Of a stretch of 33,260 nt of DNA, positions 1 through 7,853 are shown piece by piece. How positions within the stretch are numbered: position 1 is the first letter of the stretch; each line of letters begins with the position of its first letter. The DNA comes from a bacterium (GTDB taxonomy: Bacteria; RBG-13-66-14; B26-G2; WVWN01): positions 1 to 33,260 of the forward strand of contig DATKVX010000068.1 of the NCBI GenBank assembly GCA_035529855.1, given 5' to 3'. Made by a program: the position numbers and the translations under genes. The notes beneath the pieces were generated by a model. It saw only the letters and a program-made list of their open reading frames with translations. It was not told the origin of the DNA and made no database searches.

Positions 1-155
1 GCAAGAACGTCACCGCCAAGTGCTACGGCGGCGACGTTACGCGGAAGCGGAAATTGTTGGAAAAGCAGAAGGCCGGCAAGAAGCGGATGAAGCAGGTGGG
101 CAACGTCGCCGTCCCGCAGGAGGCGTTCCTGGCGGTGCTCAAGACGGAGGGGTAG
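1..155 (+). CDS. lepA: Elongation factor 4 (LepA), C-terminal end, partial
   Basis: The window opens inside a reading frame (codons from base 3) that encodes about 50 residues and stops at TAG 153-155. The translated end contains [18 protein letters not shown] and [11 protein letters not shown], followed by PQEAF near the terminus. This is the conserved C-terminal domain unique to the LepA/EF-4 ribosomal GTPase, which back-translocates or remodels stalled ribosomes. The GTPase domains lie outside the window. I see no convincing intrinsic terminator in the 80 bases after the stop; only a GC-rich palindrome around 186-197 is visible. Confidence 0.95.
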   Translation, partial: KNVTAKCYGGDVTRKRKLLEKQKAGKKRMKQVGNVAVPQEAFLAVLKTEG

Positions 156-236
156 CCGTAGGGTACGCCTAGGGTAAAAAGTAAACGCGGCCGCGGCCGG
201 GTCTTCTATAGCAGGAAATACGCCCGCTCGAAACTG

Positions 237-265
237 TTGACGTACGGGGAAAGTTGTTTTACTAT
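237..265 (+). promoter_or_regulatory. Sigma70-type promoter of the secreted protein gene at 292
   Basis: A -35 box TTGACG (237-242) and a -10 box TACTAT (260-265) are separated by exactly 17 bp. The predicted start of transcription is near 272. An excellent Shine-Dalgarno sequence, AAAGGAGGG (276-284), sits 7 bases before the ATG at 292. The gene therefore has its own promoter, separate from lepA. Confidence 0.75.
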
Positions 266-291
266 TCCGCATAAGAAAGGAGGGAACGAAG

Positions 292-1155
292 ATGAAGGTG
301 GTTATCTACGTATGCGCCGCGGCCGTAGCTATGGTCGCCTCGGCCTTCGCCGCACCCGGCGATACCATTTGGTGGGGCGAGATCCCGGCGACCGAGAATA
401 TAGTCGTCGGCGGCCTGGCGTACGACCCGGAAGACGGCAAGATCTGGGCTGCGGGGCCGGTTACCGGTACTACTCGCCAATGCAAGTATTGCAAATTCGA
501 CCCGGAGACTCACCAGCTGGTTAAACCGTGGGCGGCGATGGCGCCGACGGTCGGGAGCTGCTTCGATATCGGCTACGGCTACGAACACGGCGGCGTCAAA
601 TGCCTCGTCGTCAACGACGACGTCGACTATTCGCCGTATACTAAAATTATAGACCCGCGGGACGGTTCGCTCAAGGGGAGCCTTCCGGATTATTTCAGTA
701 AGCCGAGCTACACCGCCGGCTGCGCCGTGGATGGGAAGACGAACGACGTATACATCTCAAGCAACGTGCGCACGCTGGACGGCGGTACCGACGACGCCCG
801 CGTCGCTCGTTACGACGGCAGTTCGTGGAAGGTGTTCGCGACGGTAGGAGAGGCCAACGAGGGGTTGGCGGTAGGCTGGGGACGCGTATTCCTCTTGAGG
901 ATGTACCCCTTTTACGATATATACGTCTTCGATATGGAAGGAACGCTTGAGGATAAGATCCACCTTACGAAGCCGCCCGTAAACTTTATCACGGGCCTTA
1001 GCTTAGGACGCGTCGACGCCGTCGGCGGGAACGAATCGTTGTTCATCGGGATAAAATCCGGCGGCCATAGCGTCTACGAAGTGGAGGTCAAGGACTACGC
1101 CGGCGTCGCAGTGGCTCCCTCGTCGTTGGGACGCGTTAAGGCGCTCTTCCGATAG
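292..1155 (+). CDS. Secreted propeller-like protein with conserved C-terminal tail
   Basis: The product has 287 residues. Residues 1-21 form a clear Sec signal peptide (basic start, hydrophobic core, AFA-A cleavage region). The mature part has recurring short motifs of the kind GLAYDPEDGKIWAAG and repeated strand-turn-strand segments, as in secreted six- or seven-bladed beta-propellers, but I cannot name a family. No catalytic motif is visible. It has four scattered cysteines in the first half. The last 16 residues, VAVAPSSLGRVKALFR, closely match the end of the other secreted protein in this window (9525-10286). The start is fixed by AAAGGAGGG upstream of ATG 292, and a strong terminator follows, so it is probably monocistronic. 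The envelope or extracellular location is inferred from the signal peptide. The function is unknown. Confidence 0.85.
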   Translation: MKVVIYVCAAAVAMVASAFAAPGDTIWWGEIPATENIVVGGLAYDPEDGKIWAAGPVTGTTRQCKYCKFDPETHQLVKPWAAMAPTVGSCFDIGYGYEHGGVKCLVVNDDVDYSPYTKIIDPRDGSLKGSLPDYFSKPSYTAGCAVDGKTNDVYISSNVRTLDGGTDDARVARYDGSSWKVFATVGEANEGLAVGWGRVFLLRMYPFYDIYVFDMEGTLEDKIHLTKPPVNFITGLSLGRVDAVGGNESLFIGIKSGGHSVYEVEVKDYAGVAVAPSSLGRVKALFR

Positions 1156-1173
1156 CTTCCTTAGATGTCTTTT

Positions 1174-1203
1174 AAAGACCCGGCCTCGCGGCCGGGTTTT
1201 TTT
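1174..1203 (+). terminator. Intrinsic terminator after the secreted protein gene
   Basis: A perfect 8-bp stem ACCCGGCC (1178-1185) / GGCCGGGT (1190-1197) with a four-base loop is followed by seven T (1197-1203). It lies 22 bases after the stop codon at 1155. A second, weaker hairpin, GGCC-GGTA-GGCC plus six T, lies at 1240-1257 and may back it up. Confidence 0.85.
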
Positions 1204-1280
1204 ACCCGGGCTGGTGCCGTGACGTTTCATACCCTTGGCGGCCGGTAGGCCTTTTTTATCGACTGTTATAGGTATTGCCG

Positions 1281-2030
1281 TTAAGGTTTACGCGGCGGCG
1301 TTTTCCGGCGGCGCCGGGCGCCGGGTTTCGGCGGCGCTTTTCGCGTCAGCTCATCCATAAGGTCGATCTGGATCTGCTGGATTTCCAGGAGGCGTTCCCA
1401 CTGGCGTTTTACGAGATGGTCGACTTTCTCGTGGAGGTTGCGGATCTCGAGTTCGGCCTTGAGGTTCACCTTGTAGTCGTATTCGGCCCGCAACCGGTCT
1501 TTGGCCTCGAGGCGGTTTTGACTCATCATAATGATGGGAGCCTGGATCGCGGCCAGGCAGGATAGAATGAGGTTGAGGAGGATAAACGGGTACGGGTCGA
1601 ACGGTCGCCACACGAGGTACAGCGAATTGGCGATAATCCATAAGATTAACACGCCGGCGAAAGCGGAAATAAAACGCCAGCTCCCGGCGTAGTTGGCGAC
1701 GCGGTCGGCGGCGCGCTTTCCAAACGTCAACCTGCTTTCGAAAGCGGCGTTGAGGTTTTCGGTTAATAATTCCTGTTCGGCCAAGCTTCGGACTACTTCC
1801 TGGTCCAACGCCGAGAGTTCGCCCCTTTCGACGCCGAGTACGTCGCGGACGTACGCCGTGCGGTAGCGGGCCAGGACGTCACGACATATATATCCGCCGC
1901 GTTTCCATGCGGGGTACTCCCGTAAGATTAAGTCCGCAACGCCGTCGGGAATCGTATCCGCCGGGACGGCGTCTCGCGGGGGCACGTCCCGTTCGCTCAA
2001 TTCGCAACGAACGGTAGTTTTGTTTTTCAT
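1281..2030 (-). CDS. DUF1003 family membrane protein
   Basis: The product has 249 residues. Two hydrophobic helices (about 118-141 and 147-169) are followed by the DUF1003 signature: MMSQNRLEAKDRLRAEYDY at about 168-186, then VNLKAELEI and a long amphipathic, coiled-coil-like stretch. Family members are small membrane proteins of unknown function. The N-terminal 100 residues are soluble and the C-terminus is very basic (RRRRKTPPRKP). The ATG start is supported by AGGAGA 10-15 bases upstream on the minus strand. It is the last gene of an apparent three-gene unit with two MscS channels (gap of 71 bases), which suggests a role at the membrane under osmotic stress, but that is only inference from context. 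Confidence 0.85.
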   Translation of the reverse strand: MKNKTTVRCELSERDVPPRDAVPADTIPDGVADLILREYPAWKRGGYICRDVLARYRTAYVRDVLGVERGELSALDQEVVRSLAEQELLTENLNAAFESRLTFGKRAADRVANYAGSWRFISAFAGVLILWIIANSLYLVWRPFDPYPFILLNLILSCLAAIQAPIIMMSQNRLEAKDRLRAEYDYKVNLKAELEIRNLHEKVDHLVKRQWERLLEIQQIQIDLMDELTRKAPPKPGARRRRKTPPRKP

Positions 2031-2101
2031 CGTCGTCGAGCTCTCCTATGCAAGGGTTTTTCTTTGCCACGGACCACCCTCGCCGCCGGCGGCCGTTTCG
2101 G

Positions 2102-3022
2102 TTACGTCTTTCGCCGTCCCGCTTTTTGCCCGACGTTAACGTTGAGCGGGGGTATATCCACTAGCTGCAGCGTCGTGGACGCGACGGCGACGCGGCCTTC
2201 CGTCGCCGCGAACTCGTCGAGGATGCGTTCGAAAAGTTCGGTCTTAACGGTCCGGCGCTTCTTGAAGTCCACGACGTAACGGAGGTAGAACTCGAGCCAA
2301 TTGTCGTTAGCGGTCATCATGACCATCGGTTCGACGCGGGCGTCCTCCACCAGGTATTTCCGGACCACGCCACGCCAGGCCGTCCGCGCGCCCGGTACGA
2401 ATTCGCCGCTTACGTCGGCGGCTACCCGCTCCAGTATCTCCCGGGCCAGTTTATGGTCGGAGCCGTATTTAACGGGGATTTTTACCTCGTCCCATAGAAA
2501 GGGAAAGTCGCCGGAGTAATTGAATACCGGTTCCTTGAAGACGAAGCTGTTGGCGATGCGCACGACGCGGCCGCTGTATTGGTCCCCCGAAATCCAATCG
2601 CCAATCTCCATTAAGGTGGTTCGCAATATCCCGATGTCTATAACGTCGCCCTTGATGCCGCCCAGCTGGATGCGGTCTCCGGTTTTATAGAACCCGCCGA
2701 ACGAGACGGCGAGCCATCCCGCCACGCTGGTGATGACCTCTTGCAGCGCGAAGGCGACGCCGGCACCCGCTACGCCGAGGACGACGGCCATGCCGCCGAG
2801 GCGGTCGTTGAAAACCGCGGCGACGAGTATCACGGCGGCGCCGTACCCGGCGAACGTCACGAACTTGCGAACGCGGTACCGGGTATCCTTATCGTCGATG
2901 TGGCCGGTGAGGGGGCGTTTCAACAGGCGCACGAGGATGCCGATAACGACGACGCCGACGAGTACGATAATTATTTTCTCGGCCGTGGGGTGAAGGGTCC
3001 ACTGCGAGAAGAAGTCGTTCAC
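2102..3022 (-). CDS. Small MscS-family mechanosensitive channel
   Basis: The product has 306 residues. Three hydrophobic segments (about 17-36, 52-70 and 75-100) are followed by a pore-like glycine/alanine-rich helix, VVLGVAGAGVAFALQEV. Then comes the MscS beta domain (GGFYKTGDRIQLGGIKGDV) and a C-terminal alpha/beta domain. This is the minimal MscS layout: an osmotic safety valve that opens under membrane tension. The start is GTG at 3022, with GGAGG seven bases upstream. It follows the larger MscS gene by 84 bases on the same strand and precedes the DUF1003 gene. There is no visible promoter in the gap, so the three probably share a transcript. Confidence 0.88.
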   Translation of the reverse strand: MNDFFSQWTLHPTAEKIIIVLVGVVVIGILVRLLKRPLTGHIDDKDTRYRVRKFVTFAGYGAAVILVAAVFNDRLGGMAVVLGVAGAGVAFALQEVITSVAGWLAVSFGGFYKTGDRIQLGGIKGDVIDIGILRTTLMEIGDWISGDQYSGRVVRIANSFVFKEPVFNYSGDFPFLWDEVKIPVKYGSDHKLAREILERVAADVSGEFVPGARTAWRGVVRKYLVEDARVEPMVMMTANDNWLEFYLRYVVDFKKRRTVKTELFERILDEFAATEGRVAVASTTLQLVDIPPLNVNVGQKAGRRKT

Positions 3023-3106
3023 GGTTTATCCTCCGGGCTTAGCTCCGCGCGCGCGCCCGGTTTCGGGAAAGGGGTTCTTGTATCCCCGCCCCGGGCGGCG
3101 TCGCGT

Positions 3107-4531
3107 TTAGGTGTCGGACGCCGGCCCGTCCGGCTCCGGGCGCCGTGTTATTTTATTCAGGACGTCCCCAGGCGCTATTTTAAACGAGGGGGAATGGTAG
3201 TCGTGGGGTAGGTAGTCGGGGGGGACGGCCGCGGCGTTGCCGTCGCGCAGGGCGGAATAATGCGGCGACGTTATTTCGATGCCGGCCTCGTTGCATTTGT
3301 CCTGGATATTCTGGTGGAGGTCGGAGTATATGCCCGCCATAAGGTTGGGCTTTTTGGTATAGGCGTTAAGTTCGTAGCGGACGTAGAAGTCGTCCAACGC
3401 CGTTTGGAGGATGAAGGGCGCCGGTTCCTCCAGGATATCAGGCGTGGCCCGGGCCGCGGCGATAAGGGCTTCGTGGACCCGGCGCCACGGCGCGTCGTAG
3501 CCGATGGTAACCTGGGTATGGAGGATTAACCCCCGGCCTTTGGCGTCCGCGCTGAAGTTGATAATGTGGTTTGCCAGGACCATCGCGTTCGGGACCGTAA
3601 TTTCGACGTTTTTTATCGTCCGAACCCTGGTTACCAGTATCGTTTTTTCGACGACGTCGCCGACGGTGTCGGCGATTTTTACGCGGTCGCCGAGTTTGAA
3701 GGGCCGCATATACGTCAAGACGACGCCGGCCACCGCGTTCGCGACGGCCGAGGTAGAACCGAGAGTGAAAACGAGGCCGACGAAAACCGATATGCCTTTA
3801 AACGCGCCCGAGTCGGAACCCGGGATGAACGGGAGTATTATTATGGCGGCGGCGATTATAATGAAGAAGCGGACGATTTGATAAGTAGGCCAGGCCCATT
3901 CCCGATGGAACCCCCGGAGGCTTATCATCCCGCTGTTGAGGGCGCCGAACGCGAACTTGACGAGTTTCGAAAAATAGAAGGTGATGACTATTACGAGGCA
4001 GATGAATAGGAGTTCCGGGACGTAGGAAACGAACGCCCGCACGGCGGCCGAAATCGGCATGGCGATGAAGTGGTAGATTTTCGCCCCGGCGGCGCGCGTA
4101 ACGTTGAAGAAACTGGAGGCGAGCAGGACGTAGATAAATAACGCCGTCACGGTTAAAACGAGCCGGGCCGTTTTGGCCGCGATTATGAGCAAGTGGGTGG
4201 CCCGGTCGGAACTGAGGAGGACGAGGCGTTGAAATTGTATCGCCCGGATTCGGGTGTCGCGCCAGGACTCGAGTTTGGCGTAGACGAGCGGGAATACTCT
4301 GCGGAAGCCTTGAAGCAATAAAACGAGTACGGCCGTGGCGATAGCCGTAAAGAGCAACCCTGGTAATATCGCTTTACCGGTTTCGGTTAACTCGTACCCG
4401 CCGGCCAGTTCGCCGATTTTACCCAACATCGCGCCAAGGGTGTGGGTAACGGAAATCGGCTTGTCCTGTTTCTCGACGGCGGCGCCGGAAACCCCCGCGG
4501 CGCCTCGCAAGGCCGCGATTATATTCAACAC
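3107..4531 (-). CDS. Large MscS-family mechanosensitive channel
   Basis: The product has 474 residues from the chosen GTG start. At least five hydrophobic segments precede the pore-lining region (GLVFTLGSTSAVANAVAGVV), the beta domain (MRPFKLGDRVKIADTVGDVV) and the cytoplasmic alpha/beta domain. The family is tension-gated osmolyte release. An open frame extends upstream to a TTG at 4624, but that TTG is the first half of a -35 box (TTGAAA, 4624-4619). Translation must therefore start later. The GTG at 4531-4529 is preceded by GAAGGGGG at a proper distance and gives a sensible N-terminus (MLNIIAALRG). It is the first gene of the MscS-MscS-DUF1003 unit. Two different MscS proteins side by side suggest graded responses to osmotic shock. 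Confidence 0.88.
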   Translation of the reverse strand: MLNIIAALRGAAGVSGAAVEKQDKPISVTHTLGAMLGKIGELAGGYELTETGKAILPGLLFTAIATAVLVLLLQGFRRVFPLVYAKLESWRDTRIRAIQFQRLVLLSSDRATHLLIIAAKTARLVLTVTALFIYVLLASSFFNVTRAAGAKIYHFIAMPISAAVRAFVSYVPELLFICLVIVITFYFSKLVKFAFGALNSGMISLRGFHREWAWPTYQIVRFFIIIAAAIIILPFIPGSDSGAFKGISVFVGLVFTLGSTSAVANAVAGVVLTYMRPFKLGDRVKIADTVGDVVEKTILVTRVRTIKNVEITVPNAMVLANHIINFSADAKGRGLILHTQVTIGYDAPWRRVHEALIAAARATPDILEEPAPFILQTALDDFYVRYELNAYTKKPNLMAGIYSDLHQNIQDKCNEAGIEITSPHYSALRDGNAAAVPPDYLPHDYHSPSFKIAPGDVLNKITRRPEPDGPASDT

Positions 4532-4595
4532 GTTAGCCCCCTTCCCCGGCGCCCACCCGTGCCCCGGGCCGCACGCCGGGTTTAACTCGCGGCTA

Positions 4596-4624
4596 AGTAT
4601 AGCTTTTTCCGGCGGTATTTTCAA
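4596..4624 (-). promoter_or_regulatory. Promoter of the MscS-MscS-DUF1003 unit
   Basis: Read on the minus strand, -35 TTGAAA (4624-4619), a 17-bp spacer and -10 TATACT (4601-4596). The predicted transcript start is near 4589, giving a leader of about 58 bases before the GTG start at 4531. It lies between the APC permease stop and the channel gene. Confidence 0.75.
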
Positions 4625-4673
4625 CGGTAGTGGGGAGAGGGGCGGGGTTACAGGCGAGTGTTTAATAAGACCG

Positions 4674-5960
4674 TTACAATTTAATCGTTCTGCCCTTACC
4701 CCAACGGTAGGCGGCCTCGATGCCGAACGCGGCGCCCACCAGGCCGACGAGGACCCAGATGGTGCGAGGCTCGAGCTTCGCCGTCTCCCATATAAGCGCT
4801 CCCATCGCGCCCAGACATAGGAGGATGCCCAACGCCGGCAGCCACGTCGTGCTGCGCGTATATTTGCGCAAGCGGATGTTGGCCGCGTTGACGGCGGCGA
4901 AGATGATTAGAAAACCCGCGCTCCCGATGGTGGCGATCCGGGAGAGGTCGAAGAGGTTTGCGATGGCCAGCGTGAGGGCGGCCGATATTAGCAATCCCCC
5001 GAGCGGTTTTTTCCAGATCTTCTTCTCCAATACCGCCGGGAGCTCGCCGTCTTTGGCGATGACGTAACTCATACGGGTAACGCCGTAGAGCGTGGCGTTG
5101 ATGGCGGAGGCGGTGGAGGCCAGCGCCGCCACCGCAATAAGGGCGAAGCCCGGTTTACCGAGGAACGGCTCCGCCGCTACGGCGAGCGCGTAGTCCTTGG
5201 CCGCCACGATCTTGGCGACGGGCAGGTTGCCCAACGTTACGAAGGCTATGAGGATGTATAAAAAGATAACGAAGCCGACGGCGGAGAAGAGGGCGCGGGG
5301 GATGGTTCGGGCGGCATCCCTGGTGTCGGCGGCGGCGTTGGCGATGAGCTCGAAACCCTCGTACGCGACGAAGATGACCATGCCGCCGGCGACTATTTGC
5401 CGGCCACCGGCCCAGGTGGCGGGCGCGAAGCCGGCGCTGTTGATGCCCCACAGGCCTACGACGGCGAAGAGTGAGAGGATGGCCATTTTAAAGACGACGA
5501 TCCATACCTCGGCCTTACCTATAACCTGGGCGCCGAGGAGGTTCAGGGCCGTCATTAAAATTACGACGGCGCTGATAAAAACGTGTTTGAATAAGGGCTG
5601 GGCGGAGGCCGAGAAGAAGCTCGCGCCGTAGCTGCCGAAGGCGTACGCGTACAGCGAGAGGGTGACGATGTAGCTGAGCCACAGCAGCACGTTCGCGGAC
5701 CCGGTAAAGTACCCGTGGCCGAACGCGCGGTCCAGGTACGCCACGGTCCCCGCGCCGTGGGGGTACGCGACCGCGAGCCGGGCGTAGGAATAGGCCGTAA
5801 TGAGCGCGATAACGCCGGCCAACGCGAACGCTATCGGCGTCCCGCCGGCCGCCATCTGGACCGCCAGCCCCAATACCGCGAAGATGCCGCCGCCCACCAT
5901 CCCGCCGACGCCGATGGCGACGACGGGCCAGAAACCGAGGGATTTTTTTCCGGTCGTCAA
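4674..5960 (-). CDS. APC-superfamily amino-acid permease
   Basis: The product has 428 residues and is almost entirely hydrophobic, with about twelve predicted membrane helices. The N-terminal helix carries the APC signature GVGGMVGGGIFAVLG (about 17-31), the unwound glycine-rich helix that binds the substrate backbone. A second signature region (VAYEGFELIANAAADT) and a third (ASAINATLYGVTRMSY) fit the same fold. These proteins usually import amino acids by proton symport or exchange; the substrate cannot be read from sequence. No ATG or GTG lies before helix 1, so the TTG at 5960 is the only workable start, and no good Shine-Dalgarno is visible. It lies 112 bases downstream of the DOMON lipoprotein gene and may be co-transcribed with it. 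The next gene has its own promoter. Confidence 0.88.
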   Translation of the reverse strand: MTTGKKSLGFWPVVAIGVGGMVGGGIFAVLGLAVQMAAGGTPIAFALAGVIALITAYSYARLAVAYPHGAGTVAYLDRAFGHGYFTGSANVLLWLSYIVTLSLYAYAFGSYGASFFSASAQPLFKHVFISAVVILMTALNLLGAQVIGKAEVWIVVFKMAILSLFAVVGLWGINSAGFAPATWAGGRQIVAGGMVIFVAYEGFELIANAAADTRDAARTIPRALFSAVGFVIFLYILIAFVTLGNLPVAKIVAAKDYALAVAAEPFLGKPGFALIAVAALASTASAINATLYGVTRMSYVIAKDGELPAVLEKKIWKKPLGGLLISAALTLAIANLFDLSRIATIGSAGFLIIFAAVNAANIRLRKYTRSTTWLPALGILLCLGAMGALIWETAKLEPRTIWVLVGLVGAAFGIEAAYRWGKGRTIKL

Positions 5961-6072
5961 CGGTCCAGTGCTTTAAAGAATTTACGTACGCTTCTTAGGC
6001 AGGATTCGAACGTAGTTTAATTAAACGCCGCTTATCGACCGGGTTCGCTCCCACTCCTAGCGTACCGGCCCT

Positions 6073-6633
6073 TTAAATTTTTAAACGCGTCCACGTACGG
6101 ACATGGTGTTGGCTCTTAAAGTTGTCGGCGCCGTCGGGGCCGTACGCGAAGAGGACCTTGTACGTCCGGCCTACGACGAGCTTGCGGTCGCGTTCGTCGC
6201 CCGAGTCGAGCGGGATCGTGAACCCTATCTCGGTTACGCCGTCTTCCTCCTTCCCCCTCTTGTTCGTCACGTTGTCTTGGCCGCCGCCGTTCACGTCGGC
6301 TTTGTGGTTGACGAGCGTGGAACCGTAGTCGTCTCGTATAAACGCTTGGCCGTCTTTAACGTAGCCGATTATCAGGTTAGCATCCTTCATCGCGATCGCG
6401 GGGTCGAAACCTACGGCGACCCATCCCGTCGTCGGCGCTTTCACCGTCGCGTTAAGGTTTTTCCCTTCCGGCTTCCAGGTAAACGTTATTCTGTCTATGG
6501 TTATGGAGCCGCCGTTATCCGGGTTGACGGGCGGCGTTCCGTCTTCGTCGCCGTTACAACCGCACGTTAAGACGGCAAACGCGAGCGCGGCCGACGCTGC
6601 GGCCGTGACCATGAGCCTGGCGCGATTGCGCAT
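6073..6633 (-). CDS. DOMON-like domain lipoprotein
   Basis: The product has 186 residues. It has a basic N-terminus, a hydrophobic core (residues 7-23) and cysteines at 24 and 26 that could be lipidated; the lipobox is imperfect, so this is a probable rather than certain lipoprotein. A Gly/Asp/Asn/Pro-rich linker (27-43) precedes a beta-sandwich with the DOMON pattern TGWVAVGFDPAIAMKDANL, then GYVKDGQAFIRDDYG, and an H-H-V-R-T-W-T ending. DOMON domains bind heme or sugar and often sit in extracytoplasmic redox proteins. The methionine and histidine residues expected of a heme ligand pair are present (M at about 82, HH near 177), but ligation is not proven. GAGGAGGT lies just before the ATG. 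Confidence 0.75.
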   Translation of the reverse strand: MRNRARLMVTAAASAALAFAVLTCGCNGDEDGTPPVNPDNGGSITIDRITFTWKPEGKNLNATVKAPTTGWVAVGFDPAIAMKDANLIIGYVKDGQAFIRDDYGSTLVNHKADVNGGGQDNVTNKRGKEEDGVTEIGFTIPLDSGDERDRKLVVGRTYKVLFAYGPDGADNFKSQHHVRTWTRLKI

Positions 6634-6720
6634 TTAAAGACCTCCTCGGGCGCTGGAATCTACTAAGCTGTAGACGCCGAGGCCGGAGTCAAATCGGGCC
6701 ACCGGCTTAAATACGGCGCG

Positions 6721-6749
6721 ATTATAATTCAGTTGCGGCGCCAAGTAAA
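6721..6749 (-). promoter_or_regulatory. Promoter of the DOMON lipoprotein gene
   Basis: On the minus strand, -35 TTTACT (6749-6744), a 17-bp spacer and a perfect -10 TATAAT (6726-6721). The predicted start is near 6714, leaving a leader of about 80 bases before ATG 6633. Confidence 0.65.
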
Positions 6750-6788
6750 GGGAAACGGCCCGCGGCCTACCGCCCCGGCCGCCGCGTC

Positions 6789-7736
6789 CTACAATAGGAC
6801 GAACCCTTCTTTGAGCGTCGGGTATTGCAACGCGGGGATGAGCTCCGCCTTCATCCGCGACGTATCGCCGTAATAGTCCGCCATCCCTATTTTTACGAAG
6901 TCGCGCGTCAGCGGCGCCCGGGTCCCGAACGCCGACGCGAATAGTTCGACGGCACTCGCCGCGACGTAGAAGGTCCACCGGGGGAGGCGGCGCGGCCGGG
7001 CGTATCCCCAACGTTTCGCCAAGGCGTCCAGGAATTCTTGTAGGGTAAGTCGGCCGTCGTCGCCGAGATTGTAGATGCCGGCGGCGTCGGGTTTTTCTAT
7101 CGCCGCGGCCGCGGCGGCCAGGAAGTCCGGGAGCGCGAGGAGGTGAACCCAAGTCGGCTCGGGCCACACGGCTAGGAGACGCCGCTTCGAGAGCCACCTC
7201 GCCGCCTCGATCATCAGGACGCCGCGGCCGTAAATCATCCCAGGGCGGAGCACGACCGGAACGGCGGCCGCCCCGTCGCAAGAAGCGAAGAGATATTTCT
7301 CCGCCGCCAGCCGGGTCCGCGCGTGAACGGACGGCGGGTTTCCCGTCAACGTACCGCGTGCGGGGTGGTCAGGGGAAGATTCGCCCTCGACGTGCGGGAA
7401 GCTGACCAGGATAATTTTACCGACGCCGGCGGCCAAGGCCGCGTCCACGACGTTTTGAACGTACCGGACGTTCGTTACCGGCAAAAACCTCTCGGGGCGA
7501 GGTTTGAAGAGGACGCCGGCGAAATGTATGACGGCGTCGACGCCTCGGAGAGGCTCGGCCAACGTCTCGGCGCGGCCCAGGTCGCCGCGGAATACGCCGG
7601 CACCAGGTATTCGGGCGACGTCGCCGGGAACGGGCCTTCTATGGACCAGTAAATTTAGCTCGTGGCCGGACGCCCCTATATAGCGCGCCAGGAAGGACCC
7701 CAGATTGCCGGCAGCTCCCGTTATAAGAATTTTCAT
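6789..7736 (-). CDS. NAD(P)-binding extended SDR (epimerase/dehydratase-like), atypical active site
   Basis: The product has 315 residues. The N-terminal Rossmann fold is clear: MKILITGAAGNLGSFLARY with GxxGxxG at 7-13, an acidic D-L-G after strand 3, and VDAVIHFAGV. The middle has ILVSFPHVEG, where the catalytic serine would lie, and RPGMIYGRG, typical of extended SDRs that act on nucleotide sugars or steroids. The usual YxxxK pair is missing: the aligned stretch reads HARTRLAAEKY, with His in place of Tyr and Arg in place of Lys. It may be a binding or regulatory SDR, or use another chemistry. There is no Shine-Dalgarno before ATG 7736; a TACTAA lies six bases upstream and could be the -10 of a leaderless message, though no -35 is clear. 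Confidence 0.82.
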   Translation of the reverse strand: MKILITGAAGNLGSFLARYIGASGHELNLLVHRRPVPGDVARIPGAGVFRGDLGRAETLAEPLRGVDAVIHFAGVLFKPRPERFLPVTNVRYVQNVVDAALAAGVGKIILVSFPHVEGESSPDHPARGTLTGNPPSVHARTRLAAEKYLFASCDGAAAVPVVLRPGMIYGRGVLMIEAARWLSKRRLLAVWPEPTWVHLLALPDFLAAAAAAIEKPDAAGIYNLGDDGRLTLQEFLDALAKRWGYARPRRLPRWTFYVAASAVELFASAFGTRAPLTRDFVKIGMADYYGDTSRMKAELIPALQYPTLKEGFVLL

Positions 7737-7800
7737 ATGCTATTAGTAAAAAAGGCGGTCCTGGGTTAGGTTAAAAAAGCAGGTAAATCAGGGCGTGTTG

Positions 7801-7843
7801 GGCACTACAGCATAGGGATAAGAGGTAGCTTTTAGGCACTACA
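7801..7843. repeat. Short direct repeat GGCACTACA (two copies)
   Basis: The nine bases GGCACTACA occur at 7801-7809 and again at 7835-7843, between the SDR and lnt genes. The second copy is also part of an inverted pair AGGCAC / GTGCCT that overlaps the lnt stop codon and may help end transcription. The meaning is unknown. Confidence 0.35.
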
Positions 7844-7853
7844 AAGGGGGTGC

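Noticed and set aside
5990-6060. tRNA-like T-loop sequences (GTTCGAATC on the minus strand near 6005, GGTTCGCTCCC near 6045)
   Set aside because: The flanking bases do not form a five-pair T stem, and no acceptor, D or anticodon arm can be placed on either strand.
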